This document shows positions 49,100 to 63,961 of a DNA stretch of 64,000 bases, one piece after another. Every line of letters starts with the position of its first letter. Within the stretch, counting starts at the first letter, position 1. The notes below the pieces were generated by a model that searched no databases, was not told where the DNA came from, and saw only the letters and a program-made list of their open reading frames with translations. This stretch comes from Helicobacter cetorum MIT 00-7128 (GTDB lineage Bacteria; Campylobacterota; Campylobacteria; Campylobacterales; Helicobacteraceae), in NCBI RefSeq assembly GCF_000259255.1, contig NC_017737.1:558001-622000 (forward strand), written 5' to 3'. Position numbers and translations under genes: made by a program.

Positions 49100-50380
49100 G
49101 TGATAAGTATTAAAGATATTTCTGCTTTAGAAGTTATGGATAGTAGGGGTAATCCTACCATTCAAGCAACCATTACACTAAGTGATAATACCAAAGCCAG
49201 TGCGATTGTGCCTAGTGGGGCAAGCACAGGTAAAAGAGAAGCTTTAGAATTAAGAGACAATGATAAAACACGCTTTTTGGGTAAAGGCGTGTTAAAGGCA
49301 TGTGAAAATGTCAATCGTGTGATTAAAGATAATTTAGTAGGGCTTGATGCGTTTAATCAAGCTTTAGTGGATAAGGTTTTAAAAGAATTAGACAACACAC
49401 CTAATTATTCTAACCTAGGGGCAAATGCAACTTTGGGTGTGTCTATGGCATTAGCAAGGGCTAGTGCGAAGTCTTTAAACATTCCTTTGTATCGCTATTT
49501 AGGGGGAGCTAACGCCTTAACTTTGCCTGTGCCTATGCTTAATATCATTAATGGTGGAACGCACGCAAATAATTCTATAGACTTTCAAGAATACATGATT
49601 ATGCCCTTAGGTTTTGAGAGTTTTAAAGAGGCTTTAAGGGCAAGTGCAGAAGTTTATCAGGTGCTTAAAAAACTCCTAGATGAGAAAAATCAGCTCACAA
49701 GCGTGGGCGATGAAGGGGGCTTTGCACCTAATTTTAAAAACAATGTAGAACCTTTAGAAGTCATTTCTCAAGCCATTGAAAAAGCCGGTTACAAGCTAGG
49801 CGAAGAGATAGCCCTTGCCTTAGATGTGGCTAGTAGTGAATTGGTAGATGAAAAAGGTTATTATCATTTAAAGGGCGAAGATAGAGTTTTAAATGCGTTT
49901 GAATTAGTCGCCTACTATGAAGAATTAGTTTCAAAATACCCGATTGTGTCTATTGAAGATGGCTTGAGCGAAGATGATTGGAATGGTTGGGAATTTTTAA
50001 GCAAAGCATTGGGGCATAAAGTCCAGCTAGTGGGCGATGATTTGTTCGTAACGAATGCAAGTATCCTAAAAAAAGGCATTGAAAAAAATATTGCGAATGC
50101 GATTTTGATTAAGCCTAATCAAATTGGCACCATTAGTGAGACTTTAGAGACAATAAGATTAGCTAAATTGCATGCATATAAATGCGTGATGAGCCATAGG
50201 AGTGGGGAGAGCGAAGATAGCTTTATTGCTGATTTTGCTGTGGCATTAAATACCGGAGAAATTAAAACCGGATCAACCGCAAGAAGTGAAAGAATCGCTA
50301 AATACAATCGCCTTTTAGAGATTGAGCATGAATTAAAAGAAGGCGTTTATTTGGGTAGGGAGTTATTCAAGCGTGGCTGA
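49100..50380 (+). CDS. eno: Enolase
   Basis: GTG start after AAAGGA. 426 residues, full length. Signature [15 protein letters not shown], metal-binding GDEGGFAPN and [10 protein letters not shown], and catalytic Lys region SHRSGESED are all visible. Converts 2-phosphoglycerate to phosphoenolpyruvate. Overlaps the next gene by 8 nt. The recA-eno order is as in H. pylori. Confidence 0.98.
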   Translation: MISIKDISALEVMDSRGNPTIQATITLSDNTKASAIVPSGASTGKREALELRDNDKTRFLGKGVLKACENVNRVIKDNLVGLDAFNQALVDKVLKELDNTPNYSNLGANATLGVSMALARASAKSLNIPLYRYLGGANALTLPVPMLNIINGGTHANNSIDFQEYMIMPLGFESFKEALRASAEVYQVLKKLLDEKNQLTSVGDEGGFAPNFKNNVEPLEVISQAIEKAGYKLGEEIALALDVASSELVDEKGYYHLKGEDRVLNAFELVAYYEELVSKYPIVSIEDGLSEDDWNGWEFLSKALGHKVQLVGDDLFVTNASILKKGIEKNIANAILIKPNQIGTISETLETIRLAKLHAYKCVMSHRSGESEDSFIADFAVALNTGEIKTGSTARSERIAKYNRLLEIEHELKEGVYLGRELFKRG

Positions 50381-50648
50381 AGTTTTGTTTGAGCAAGAAG
50401 AAGTCAAGTCAAACAGGTTCAAAGACTTCTTTTATGCCAATCGCATGATTATTGTATTTTTTATTGCGTTGCTTGCCTTTGGCTACTACTTAGGGAAATT
50501 GCTTTTTGGAGGCTCATCTTTGGAAAGGTATTGGGATTTGAAAGATAAGCATGAACGCTTGCAACATGAAATCGTAGAATTGCAAAGTCAAAATGTGCGT
50601 CTTCAAAAGCGTCTCTTTGAATTAAGAGAGTTGCGCCCTAAAGACTAA
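50373..50648 (+). CDS. FtsB/DivIC-like septum protein (91 aa)
   Basis: A cytoplasmic N-terminus ([19 protein letters not shown]), one membrane helix ([17 protein letters not shown], about 26-43), then a periplasmic coiled coil ([20 protein letters not shown]). The layout is that of FtsB/FtsL division proteins. Starts GTG inside the end of eno, so it is translationally coupled. Confidence 0.72.
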   Translation: MAEVLFEQEEVKSNRFKDFFYANRMIIVFFIALLAFGYYLGKLLFGGSSLERYWDLKDKHERLQHEIVELQSQNVRLQKRLFELRELRPKD

Positions 50649-50666
50649 GATTAAGGAAAAAGTGGA

Positions 50667-51763
<1,097 letters not shown>

Positions 51764-51781
51764 AATGCTTTGGAGGCTTTT

Positions 51782-52753
51782 ATGCTAAGTAGAGACATCG
51801 TTCAATACGCTAAAGTTCGCACTGAATTGTATGCGTATTTCACTTATTTATTCTCACATAATTTGCGCAATCATCTTCCAGAAATCACTTTAGATTATTT
51901 AACACGCCAGATTGACAAAATGAGCGCTGAAATCAAAATGGCAAAAAGCTTTTTTGTGCTTGATTCCAAAGGTTTATTGGTGCTTTCTCCAAGCAGTTTT
52001 AAAAGAGGGTATAAAATTGGGGCATTAGAGTATGATTTATGCGAGGGCATTGAACTAGAAAAGGGGGAATTGGGGAATCATAGTTTTAGTGATAAGTATT
52101 ATTTCTATGAGGCGCTCAATCAAAAACGCTGTATTTTAACCGACCCATATCCTAGCAAAAAGGGCAATCATTTGGTCGTTACTTTGGCTTATCCTCTTTA
52201 TAATCAAGAGCATGAGCTTGTGTATATTGTGTGTTTGCAAATCCCTTTAAGAGTAGCGATTGCTATTAGCTCACCCTCAAAGTATTTTAAGAGCTTTAAT
52301 GAGGGGAGCATGGTTATGTATTTTATGATTTCTATCATGCTTACTTTAGTTTCTTTGCTCTTGTTTGTGAAGTGTGTTTCAAGCTTTTGGACAGCTATTG
52401 TGCATTTTAATAGTTTTGATATTAAAGAAGTTTTTCACCCTATTGTGCTTTTAACTTTAGCTTTAGCGACCTTTGACTTGGTAAAAGCGATTTTTGAAGA
52501 AGAGATTTTAGGGAAAAATAGTCGGGACAACCACTACGCCGTGCATCGCACCATGATTAGATTCTTGGGTTCTATTATTATCGCACTAGCCATTGAGGCT
52601 CTCATGCTTGTATTTAAATTCAGTGTGAGCGAACCGGATAAAATCACTTATGCGGTGTATTTGGCTATAGGTGTGGCAGTGCTTTTAATTAGCCTAGCTA
52701 TTTATGTTAAATTCGCCTATAGTGTCTTACCTAAACAAGGGAATCTAGAATAA
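51782..52753 (+). CDS. PDC/Cache sensor membrane protein (323 aa)
   Basis: ATG at 51782 is chosen because TGGAGG lies 6 nt upstream; an in-frame start at 51770 lacks this. Residues 40-155 form a PDC-like sensory domain (FFVLDSKGLLVLSPSSFKRG, LTDPYPSKKGNHLVVTLAYP). Four membrane helices follow (for example YFMISIMLTLVSLLLFVKCV). No output domain is present, so it may signal through a partner or act as a transporter-like sensor. Its position after aroK matches H. pylori. Confidence 0.68.
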   Translation: MLSRDIVQYAKVRTELYAYFTYLFSHNLRNHLPEITLDYLTRQIDKMSAEIKMAKSFFVLDSKGLLVLSPSSFKRGYKIGALEYDLCEGIELEKGELGNHSFSDKYYFYEALNQKRCILTDPYPSKKGNHLVVTLAYPLYNQEHELVYIVCLQIPLRVAIAISSPSKYFKSFNEGSMVMYFMISIMLTLVSLLLFVKCVSSFWTAIVHFNSFDIKEVFHPIVLLTLALATFDLVKAIFEEEILGKNSRDNHYAVHRTMIRFLGSIIIALAIEALMLVFKFSVSEPDKITYAVYLAIGVAVLLISLAIYVKFAYSVLPKQGNLE

Positions 52754-52877
52754 ACAAGGCAAAAGCCTTGTTGTTGGATTTATTTTTTATGATTTTGTCA
52801 TAAGTTGATAGAAATTTAAGCTTTTTAGCATTAAAATTTCATTTCATTATTTTAAAATCTTAAATTAAAGGAATGTT

Positions 52878-53786
52878 ATGCGTTGTTGTCATCAAGTTAC
52901 CCCCCCCCCCTCAAATCGTGATTTTATAAAAATCCCTCATTTTAATCTTTCTCGTGTTTTAAAACTCAGTGCCTTAGCTTTTAGCGTGTCGTGTGCTACA
53001 AATAGTGCTCAACTTCAAGAGTTATCTGATCAAAAAATCCAAAAAGAGCAAAAAAAGGCTTTCATGGATACAGATAAAAAGAAAATAGAGCAAGTCCGCT
53101 CCAAGCAAAATGCTATGGCAGATAAAAAAGCATTTTTTGCTGGGGTAGGGTATTCGGGTATGGCTAGTGGTTGGGCGGGGCTTTTCCAGCAAAATTGGGG
53201 AGATTCTGTCTCTAACATTAATAGTTCTCAAGCTATTTTAAATGGCTTTGATTTGAATGCAGGCTATCAATATATTGGCAAGAAATATCCACTTATAGGT
53301 GTGAGAGTAGGCTTTATGTATTCGTTTAAAACTGGAGATTATTATCAAAACCAATCCATACTACAATCTAGTAATAATATTCTAGTGGTTTATCAAGATG
53401 AGACTAGTCAAAAAGTATCTATGAATACCTATAGTTTGTTTATAGACTTTTTGAATGATTTTTATCAAAGCAAGAAGTCTTTTGTTGGTTGGTTTTTAGG
53501 TGCGGGGTTTGGCGGAGAGAGTGTGAGTTTTGGCTCTAACGCTACAGATTCTGTGGATGTAACCCAATTTCAAGGCTTTGGCACTTTAGGTTTGAGAGGG
53601 GGCAATAAGCACCATACCTTAGAAGTTAGTGGCTCTTTGCATGGGGATAAGGGAAATTGCCCTTTTGGTCAAGGCTCTATATGTCCTAATTCTATTTCCA
53701 ACTCCAATTCCCTATCTGTTAAGTCTGCGTATGGCTTATGGACTATATATGCAACTTGGAATGTGAATTATATCTATCGTTTTTAA
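52878..53786 (+). CDS. Outer membrane beta-barrel protein with a poly-C phase switch
   Basis: ATG after AAAGGAATGTT. Eight codons in, a run of 11 C (52900-52910) encodes PPP; with 11 the frame is open, while 10 or 12 close it. After a helical linker the protein has alternating amphipathic strands (FFAGVGYSGMASGWAGLFQQ, LNAGYQYIGKKYPLIGVRVG) and ends YIYRF, the aromatic-terminal motif for BAM insertion, as in the Helicobacter OMP families. A signal-like segment (VLKLSALAFSVSC) lies about 30 residues in, so the true signal peptide is unusual or the start lies further in. Confidence 0.75.
   Translation: MRCCHQVTPPPSNRDFIKIPHFNLSRVLKLSALAFSVSCATNSAQLQELSDQKIQKEQKKAFMDTDKKKIEQVRSKQNAMADKKAFFAGVGYSGMASGWAGLFQQNWGDSVSNINSSQAILNGFDLNAGYQYIGKKYPLIGVRVGFMYSFKTGDYYQNQSILQSSNNILVVYQDETSQKVSMNTYSLFIDFLNDFYQSKKSFVGWFLGAGFGGESVSFGSNATDSVDVTQFQGFGTLGLRGGNKHHTLEVSGSLHGDKGNCPFGQGSICPNSISNSNSLSVKSAYGLWTIYATWNVNYIYRF
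52900..52910. repeat. C11 homopolymeric tract
   Basis: Eleven C near the 5' end of an outer membrane protein gene, a standard slipped-strand switch. Confidence 0.95.
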
Positions 53787-53842
53787 TGATTTTGTGTTTT
53801 AAAATCTTTTGATTATTGATTAAAAATAGTTTTTATAGCTTT

Positions 53843-55402
53843 TTATAGCTCTCTTTCGGGTAAGACCTTAGACCATTCTTTAATAAGGCGTAAGAATAAG
53901 GAAGTATCCGGGGAGTTTTTTTGATGGATAAGCCTTCCCTCTTCTGTAGCCTCCCAAATCACTTTATGATGGCGCATAACTAAATGCCATGATTGCATCA
54001 TTTCTTGCTTAATAAGTGAGCGCACTCTTTTAGCAAACTCTTGGTTGTGAAACAATACAGCGCTTTCTGTATTAATATCTGCAGAGCGAGGGTCAATATT
54101 AAAACTTCCTAAAAGGGTGAGATTATCATCAAAAACAATCGTCTTGCTATGCAAGGAATGTTTAGTGCTAAAACGCCCTTTAATTTGGCGGTTTAAGAAA
54201 TTGTTGCGGATTTCATAGACATCAGCGCCCATTTTGACTAATTTATTGCGATACCTTTCCCATGCTCCATAGACTACTATGGCATCAGTTGAGGAGAGCG
54301 AATTGGTTAAGATTTCTATATCCATGCCCTTAGCGATTTGAGTTTTAAAGGTTTGTATGATTTTTTTGCTTGGTATGAAATAAGATGATGCAATAGATAC
54401 TGAATCACTAGCATTTTCTAGGGCTTTTTCAAAAGCAAGTTGGATAGGGGAATGTGATGAGGTGGTTGGCTTTTTTTTCATAAGGGGGGCATCAACTTTT
54501 GTAGGAGAATCTGCTAAAAAATTAGCCTCACCATAATAGAGATTGTATTGATAAGTTTGAAAGCGTTTTATAAAATCTTCTATCTTATTTTCAAATTCTT
54601 GTTTGTCTTCGTAGCTTAGAGGGATACTTTTATGGAATTTGGCAATTTCTTTGGCATTATTTTTTAGCTTTTTGTGTATACCTAGTAGTGAGATAGGCAC
54701 AGAGCGATAAAAATCCCAATAGGTTTCAAAGCTTTTTTTAGCGTTTAAGGCAACGCCTCCTAAAAATAAGGCATCTAAGTCTAAAAAATTGGTGTCTAAA
54801 TCATTATCAAAATAATTATCTCCAATATTACGACCTCCCATAATTACGGCAATATTATCTACAATAAATAGTTTATTATGCATGCGTTTTTTAATGCGTT
54901 CATAATCTGTAAGCATTTCAAAATAGCGTAAGGCCTTGTTGCGGATATAGTAGGGGTTAAAAATTTTGACTTCAATATTTTTGTGAAAATTCAAAAGCAT
55001 AATATCTGAAAAGTCAGAATCCAAGCCATTATCATCTATAAGGATACGCACCTTTACCCCACGATTGGCCGCATTCAAAAGCTCTTTAGCAATCACTTGA
55101 GAGGAAAGGTCGTTTCTATAAATATAAGTTTGAATATCAATGCTTTTTTGACTCATTCTAATGAGTCCCACTCTATGCAATAAAGCATCAAAACCATCTT
55201 CTAAGAGCATGGCTAAACTATAAGTGGGGTTGATAGAAAGCCATTGCTTGTATAAGTTGCCAATAGGGGTTTTGTAGGGGTTGTAGTGAAGAGGGGGATT
55301 TAGGGGTGTGTGTGGGGTTTTATGGGTGGCAACAATCCCAAAACACCCACTTAGAAAAAAAATACTAAAGAAAACTAAAAAGCTCCTAAATCTCAAGACC
55401 AC
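53843..55402 (-). CDS. Phospholipase D family / cardiolipin synthase-like lipoprotein
   Basis: GTG start. Signal with lipobox (FFSIFFLSGC, Cys about 20). Two HKD motifs: HNKLFIVDNIAVIMGGRNIG near residue 175 and HSKTIVFDDNLTLLGSFNID near 410, the latter followed by PRSADINTESA. Both are complete, so transphosphatidylation or phospholipase activity at the envelope is expected. 519 residues, as in H. pylori HP0190, which also lies beside frdB. It probably shares the frd transcript, following frdB after 29 nt. Confidence 0.88.
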   Translation of the reverse strand: MVLRFRSFLVFFSIFFLSGCFGIVATHKTPHTPLNPPLHYNPYKTPIGNLYKQWLSINPTYSLAMLLEDGFDALLHRVGLIRMSQKSIDIQTYIYRNDLSSQVIAKELLNAANRGVKVRILIDDNGLDSDFSDIMLLNFHKNIEVKIFNPYYIRNKALRYFEMLTDYERIKKRMHNKLFIVDNIAVIMGGRNIGDNYFDNDLDTNFLDLDALFLGGVALNAKKSFETYWDFYRSVPISLLGIHKKLKNNAKEIAKFHKSIPLSYEDKQEFENKIEDFIKRFQTYQYNLYYGEANFLADSPTKVDAPLMKKKPTTSSHSPIQLAFEKALENASDSVSIASSYFIPSKKIIQTFKTQIAKGMDIEILTNSLSSTDAIVVYGAWERYRNKLVKMGADVYEIRNNFLNRQIKGRFSTKHSLHSKTIVFDDNLTLLGSFNIDPRSADINTESAVLFHNQEFAKRVRSLIKQEMMQSWHLVMRHHKVIWEATEEGRLIHQKNSPDTSLFLRLIKEWSKVLPEREL

Positions 55403-55431
55403 CCACTAAAAACCAAAAACTAAATGACATG

Positions 55432-58306
<2,875 letters not shown>

Positions 58307-58315
58307 TTTACTATC

Positions 58316-59083
58316 CTACTCTTTATGGAATTTCTCATCAGCCTCTATGGCTTGTTGCATGGTGTGAATGCCACTATTTTGGTTTTCTAAGCCTTTTTTA
58401 ATATACGCTCCATAAGTGCAAAGCCCCAAAACAATAAAAAACACACTCATAGCCCATTTAATGCTCCTTAAGCCTTGAATGCTTACATTCTTAAACCAAC
58501 CCCATTTAATTGCTAAGCGATACAAACCAATAGAGCCATGGAGTTCTACAGCAAATAGCAAGAAAATGTATAAAAGCCAAAAATGTTGCGTTACGAAACG
58601 ATAGCTTGAACCATGCGGTCCAATGGTAGAAGGCTCAGTAAGCATGACAAACAAATGCACGCTTGCTAAGAAAAACATAAAAAATCCCGTAGCTACTTGG
58701 GTAAACCACAAGCTTGTATCGCCATGTTTCATCAAATGCTTATGGGTTTTAAAAATCTTGTATTGACGATAATTGATAGGAAACTTACGCACCGCCAAAA
58801 ATGCATGCACAACCAAAATAAGAATAATGCCACTTGCAACTACACTTACAATCGCTGGCTCGCCCATTTTCAAAAACAAGCTTCCCTCAAAAAACTTTGC
58901 TACCTTATACATGGCCTCATCGCTAATTAAAATACTAGAAACCAAGAACATATGCACTATCATAAAGAGTGCTAAAATAAGACCCGTAGCGCTCTGTAAG
59001 AAGTCTAGTTTGGCATAAATACCACTTTTTCTACGCTCTTTGGTAACATTATAGTAACCCTCAATAACTTCCTCTTGCTGCAT
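58316..59083 (-). CDS. frdC: Fumarate reductase diheme cytochrome b subunit
   Basis: 255 residues, five membrane helices (for example LDFLQSATGLILALFMIVHM, HFWLLYIFLLFAVELHGSIG). Heme-ligand His residues lie in HMFLVSS, HAFLAVRK, HLFVMLT and HGSIGLYR. Anchors FrdAB and oxidises menaquinol. ATG after AGGAG. The operon starts here. Confidence 0.97.
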   Translation of the reverse strand: MQQEEVIEGYYNVTKERRKSGIYAKLDFLQSATGLILALFMIVHMFLVSSILISDEAMYKVAKFFEGSLFLKMGEPAIVSVVASGIILILVVHAFLAVRKFPINYRQYKIFKTHKHLMKHGDTSLWFTQVATGFFMFFLASVHLFVMLTEPSTIGPHGSSYRFVTQHFWLLYIFLLFAVELHGSIGLYRLAIKWGWFKNVSIQGLRSIKWAMSVFFIVLGLCTYGAYIKKGLENQNSGIHTMQQAIEADEKFHKE

Positions 59084-59261
59084 GTAATTCTCCTATAGAA
59101 CTCAATTTTTCATAAAACTTCGGCGTTCAAATAATTAAACACGCTGTTTTCATGTTACTACATTCTTGGTAACATTTCTTAAAACGAAATTTAATAATGA
59201 GAAAAAATTGAATGAAAAGGGCTTAATTGTTTAAAATTTACATTTTTTAAAACGCATGCGC

Positions 59262-59267
59262 TATAAT
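59262..59267 (+). promoter_or_regulatory. -10 element for tpiA-fabI-lpxD
   Basis: TATAAT 40 nt before tpiA, in the divergent region with frdC. Confidence 0.55.
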
Positions 59268-59306
59268 GGTTTTAATTTTTATAAAGATAATAAAGGAAAG
59301 TAACTT

Positions 59307-60008
59307 ATGAAGATTGCTATGGCTAATTTTAAATCCGCTATGCCTATTCTTAAGAGTCATAAGTATTTGCAAGACTTAGAAAAAAGTTTAGAGCCACAGC
59401 ATTTTGATAGGGTCTTTGTATTCCCTGATTTTTTAGGGTTGTTGCCTAATGCATTTTTGCATTTCACTTTGGGAGCGCAAAACGCTTACCCTAAAGATTT
59501 AGGAGCCTTTACAGGAGAAATTACTTCAAAGCATTTAGAAGAATTAAAAATCAGCACGCTTTTAATTGGGCATAGCGAAAGACGCACGCTTTTAAATGAA
59601 AGCCCTAATTTTTTGAAAGAAAAATTTGATTTTTTTAAAAATAAGAATTTTAAGATTGTCTATTGCATTGGCGAAGATTTACAAACTAGGGAAAAGGGCT
59701 TAGGGGCGGTTAAAGAATTTTTAAATAAGCAATTAGAGATAATTGACACAAATTATCAAAATTTAATGGTGGCTTATGAGCCTATATGGGCGATTGGCAC
59801 AGGAAGAAGTGCGAGTGTAGAAGATATTTATCTCACGCATAACTTTTTAAAGCAAAATTTAAATCCAAAAACCCCTTTGTTGTATGGTGGAAGTGTGAAT
59901 ATAAGTAACGCACAAGAAATCTTAAGCATTGATAGCGTAGATGGCTTGTTGATTGGGAGTGCGTCTTTAGAATTAGAAAATTTTAAAACAATCATTTCAT
60001 TTTTATAA
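59307..60008 (+). CDS. tpiA: Triosephosphate isomerase
   Basis: 233 residues. The active-site Lys is in MANFKSAM, the catalytic His in IGHSERR, the catalytic Glu in [12 protein letters not shown], and phosphate binding in YGGSVN. Interconverts DHAP and glyceraldehyde-3-phosphate. Shorter than most TIMs (about 250), as usual in Helicobacter. fabI follows after 9 nt. Confidence 0.97.
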   Translation: MKIAMANFKSAMPILKSHKYLQDLEKSLEPQHFDRVFVFPDFLGLLPNAFLHFTLGAQNAYPKDLGAFTGEITSKHLEELKISTLLIGHSERRTLLNESPNFLKEKFDFFKNKNFKIVYCIGEDLQTREKGLGAVKEFLNKQLEIIDTNYQNLMVAYEPIWAIGTGRSASVEDIYLTHNFLKQNLNPKTPLLYGGSVNISNAQEILSIDSVDGLLIGSASLELENFKTIISFL

Positions 60009-60842
<834 letters not shown>

Positions 60843-60855
60843 TAAGGATATTTTG

Positions 60856-61866
60856 ATGAAATTAAGTGAATTATTAAGCACCTATTCTATTGAGACAGAT
60901 TTTTCAAACGATTTTGAAGTAAACGCCCTAGCTCCTTTAGATAAAGCTACGCCTAATGATATTAGCTACATTGACCAAGCACGCTATCTCAAGCTTTTAA
61001 AAGATTCCAAAGCTGGGGCGGTGTTTATCCGCAAAAAAGAGTCTTCTAAAGTCCCCAAACACATACAAGCTCTCATTGTAGATAACCCGCATTTAGCCTT
61101 TGCTAAAGTTTCGCATGCTTTTAAAATCCCTTTTTTTAAAAACCCAGAAAGAGCGAGCGAGCCTAAGAGTTTTGAGAAAGTTACTATCATGCCACAAGTT
61201 ATTATTGGAGAGAATGTAGAAATTGGCGAAAATTCTTTGATTTATCCTAATGTAGTGATTGCTGATGGCGTAAAAATTGGTAAAAATTGTATTTTATACC
61301 CGCATGTAACTTTGTATCAAAACACAATTTTAGAAGATAATGTCATTATTCATGCCGGCAGTGTGATTGGGGGCGATGGCTTTGGTTACGCTCATACAGC
61401 CCTTGGAGAGCATATCAAAATTGAGCATGTAGGCATTGTAAGAATCCAAAAGAATGTAGAAATTGGGGCAAACACCGCCATTGATAGAGCGGTTTTTGGC
61501 GAGACATTAATTAAAGAAGGCGTTAAAATTGATAACTTAGTTCAAATCGGGCATAATTGCGTCTTAGGCGAACACAGCATTGTGGTTTCTCAAGTGGGCT
61601 TAAGTGGCTCTACAACCACAGGGCGTAATGTAGTCTTTGGTGGGCAAGTAGGCATTGGGGGGCATTTGCATGTGGGTGAATTTACTCAAATTGGGGGTAA
61701 AAGTGCGGTAGGTAAAGACTTGCCCCCTCATACGAATTTTGCTGGAGCCATTCCTGCTATGGAAATCCATGAGTGGCATCACTTCTTAGCCCATTTACGC
61801 ACAAATTTTAGAAAACAGCAAAAAACAAGCTTATTGCAAAAAGCTAAGGGGTTTTTTAAGTCTTAA
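60856..61866 (+). CDS. lpxD: UDP-3-O-acylglucosamine N-acyltransferase
   Basis: Start at ATG 60856 after AAGGATA; a TTG one codon upstream is less likely. 336 residues. An N-terminal uridine-binding domain is followed by left-handed beta-helix hexapeptide repeats (VIIGENVEIGENSLIYPNVV and on). The catalytic His region is VIIHAGSVIGGDGFGYAHT. Third step of lipid A synthesis. A hairpin follows. Confidence 0.97.
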   Translation: MKLSELLSTYSIETDFSNDFEVNALAPLDKATPNDISYIDQARYLKLLKDSKAGAVFIRKKESSKVPKHIQALIVDNPHLAFAKVSHAFKIPFFKNPERASEPKSFEKVTIMPQVIIGENVEIGENSLIYPNVVIADGVKIGKNCILYPHVTLYQNTILEDNVIIHAGSVIGGDGFGYAHTALGEHIKIEHVGIVRIQKNVEIGANTAIDRAVFGETLIKEGVKIDNLVQIGHNCVLGEHSIVVSQVGLSGSTTTGRNVVFGGQVGIGGHLHVGEFTQIGGKSAVGKDLPPHTNFAGAIPAMEIHEWHHFLAHLRTNFRKQQKTSLLQKAKGFFKS

Positions 61867-61870
61867 ACCA

Positions 61871-61892
61871 AATAGGCTATAATAAGCCTATT
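61871..61892 (+). terminator. Hairpin after lpxD containing the metK -10
   Basis: AATAGGCT and AGCCTATT pair and are followed by TTTC. The metK promoter TATAAT (61878-61883) falls in the loop, so terminator and promoter share the same bases. Confidence 0.5.
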
Positions 61893-61929
61893 TCTAGTTG
61901 CAATTTAAAATTTAAACAAGGATAATAGA

Positions 61930-63087
61930 ATGAAAGATAGTTTTCTTTTCACTTCAGAATCAGTTACTGAGGGACACCCCGATAAAATGGCTGACCAAAT
62001 CAGCGACGCCGTTTTAGACTACATCATCGCACGAGACAAACAAGCAAAAGTCGCATGTGAAACGCTAGTTTCTAATGGATTTTGTGTTATAACAGGTGAG
62101 TTAAAAACTTCTGTTTATGCCCCTATGCAAGAGATTGCTAGAGAAGTGGTTAAAAAGATTGGTTACACAGACGCTCTTTATGGCTTTGATTATAGAAGTG
62201 CGGCGGTTCTAAATGGCATTGGCGAGCAAAGCCCTGATATTAATCAAGGCGTGGATAGAGAAGATGGCGAGATTGGAGCAGGAGACCAAGGGCTTATGTT
62301 TGGCTATGCGTGTAAAGAGACTCCCACACTTATGCCCTTACCCATTCATTTAGCCCATCAGCTCACTTTTGCTTTAGCCCAAAAGAGAAAAGATAATAGC
62401 TTACCTTTCTTAAGACCTGATGGTAAATCTCAAGTGAGCGTGCGTTATGAAAATAACAAGCCCGTAAGCATTGATACGATTGTTATTTCCACTCAGCATT
62501 CTCCAGAAGTTTCACAAAAGCATTTAAAAGAAGCGGTGATTGAAGAGATTGTTTATAAGGTTTTGCCCAAAGAATATTTACATGATAATATTAAGTTTTT
62601 TGTAAACCCCACAGGAAAGTTTGTTATCGGTGGGCCACAAGGTGATGCGGGTTTAACCGGTAGGAAAATTATTGTGGATACTTATGGGGGGAGTTGTGCG
62701 CATGGTGGGGGAGCCTTTAGTGGGAAAGACCCTAGCAAGGTGGATAGAAGTGCAGCTTATGCGGCTAGATATGTGGCTAAAAACTTAGTGGCTAGTGGGA
62801 TTTGCGATAAAGCAACCGTGCAACTTGCCTATGCGATTGGCGTAGTTGAGCCGGTATCTATTTATGTGAATACGCATAATACGAGCAAGTATTCAAGTGC
62901 GGAGTTAGAAAAATGCGTGAAATCTATTTTCAAGCTCACACCAAAAGGCATTATTGAGAGCTTGGATTTACTAAGACCTATTTATTCGCTCACTTCAGCT
63001 TATGGGCATTTTGGGCGTGAGCTAGATGAGTTTACTTGGGAAAAGACTGATAAGGCCGAAGAGATTAAAGCATTCTTTAAGCATTAA
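61930..63087 (+). CDS. metK: S-adenosylmethionine synthetase
   Basis: 385 residues. ATP-binding [28 protein letters not shown] and the signature [20 protein letters not shown] are present. Makes the methyl donor for the many Helicobacter methyltransferases. ATG after AAGGATA. Single gene between two hairpins. Confidence 0.98.
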   Translation: MKDSFLFTSESVTEGHPDKMADQISDAVLDYIIARDKQAKVACETLVSNGFCVITGELKTSVYAPMQEIAREVVKKIGYTDALYGFDYRSAAVLNGIGEQSPDINQGVDREDGEIGAGDQGLMFGYACKETPTLMPLPIHLAHQLTFALAQKRKDNSLPFLRPDGKSQVSVRYENNKPVSIDTIVISTQHSPEVSQKHLKEAVIEEIVYKVLPKEYLHDNIKFFVNPTGKFVIGGPQGDAGLTGRKIIVDTYGGSCAHGGGAFSGKDPSKVDRSAAYAARYVAKNLVASGICDKATVQLAYAIGVVEPVSIYVNTHNTSKYSSAELEKCVKSIFKLTPKGIIESLDLLRPIYSLTSAYGHFGRELDEFTWEKTDKAEEIKAFFKH

Positions 63088-63124
63088 AAAATGCTTTAAG
63101 GGTAATATTTTAGAAAAATTTTTG

Positions 63125-63130
63125 TATAAT
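63125..63130 (+). promoter_or_regulatory. -10 element for ndk
   Basis: TATAAT 26 nt before the TTG start of ndk. Confidence 0.55.
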
Positions 63131-63155
63131 CAAAAATTCACACAAGGAGTTATCT

Positions 63156-63566
63156 TTGCAACGAACATTATCTATCATTAAGCCTGACGCAGTTAAGAAG
63201 AGGGTGATTGGCAAGATTGTTGAGCGTTTTGAGAGTAATAATTTAGAAGTAATCGCTATGAAACGCTTGCATTTAAGCGAGCAAGACGCTAAGGCTTTTT
63301 ATGCGGTGCATAAGGACAGACCCTTTTTCAAAGACTTAGTAGAGTTTATGACAAGTGGTGCGGTAGTGGTTATGGTTTTAGAAGGCGAAAATGCCGTAGC
63401 TAAAAACAGAGAGCTTATGGGAGCGACCGACCCTAAAATGGCTGAAAAAGGCACTATAAGAGCGGATTTTGCAACAAGCATTGACGCTAATGCGGTGCAT
63501 GGGAGCGATAGCTTAGAAAACGCACACAATGAAATCGCTTTCTTTTTTGCCTCTAGAGAACTTTAA
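63156..63566 (+). CDS. ndk: Nucleoside diphosphate kinase
   Basis: TTG start after AAGGAG. 136 residues. Motif [12 protein letters not shown] carries the phospho-accepting His. The N-terminal [13 protein letters not shown] is typical. Balances NTP pools. The YceD-like gene follows after 20 nt. Confidence 0.97.
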   Translation: MQRTLSIIKPDAVKKRVIGKIVERFESNNLEVIAMKRLHLSEQDAKAFYAVHKDRPFFKDLVEFMTSGAVVVMVLEGENAVAKNRELMGATDPKMAEKGTIRADFATSIDANAVHGSDSLENAHNEIAFFFASREL

Positions 63567-63586
63567 GGGTTAATTAAAGTAAGTTT

Positions 63587-63943
63587 ATGCAACTTGAAAT
63601 GCGTAAAATCACTCCAAATGCTCCCAAGCAAGTGTCTTTGGAGTATGAGGGGGTAGTTTTAGAAGGCGAAGTTATGCGTGTGAACGCAAAGCTATTTTGT
63701 CTCAAAGCACGCCTTAAGGGTGAGCTTATGCTTGCTTGCAATATGAGTGGGGAAGAGTTTAAAAAAAGTATTGATGAGCCTTTGGTTTTGCATATTTCAG
63801 ATGGAATGTGGGGTATGCAAAGCCAAAGTTTAGGTTTTGATAACTTAGATGTTATTGAATCTTTCAATGGTTTTATTGATTTGAGCGAGATTTTACGCTC
63901 TGAAGTGGAGTCCATTAAATTAGACTACCACTATTTAGATTGA
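63587..63943 (+). CDS. YceD (DUF177) family protein
   Basis: 118 residues upstream of rpmF, the conserved place of YceD-like proteins that help 23S rRNA maturation or ribosome assembly. Conserved features are the two-Cys segment (CLKARLKGELMLACNMSG) and the acidic C-terminus. ATG after AGTAAGTTT; a weak SD. Confidence 0.75.
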   Translation: MQLEMRKITPNAPKQVSLEYEGVVLEGEVMRVNAKLFCLKARLKGELMLACNMSGEEFKKSIDEPLVLHISDGMWGMQSQSLGFDNLDVIESFNGFIDLSEILRSEVESIKLDYHYLD

Positions 63944-63961
63944 ATATTTTAAGGAGATTTT

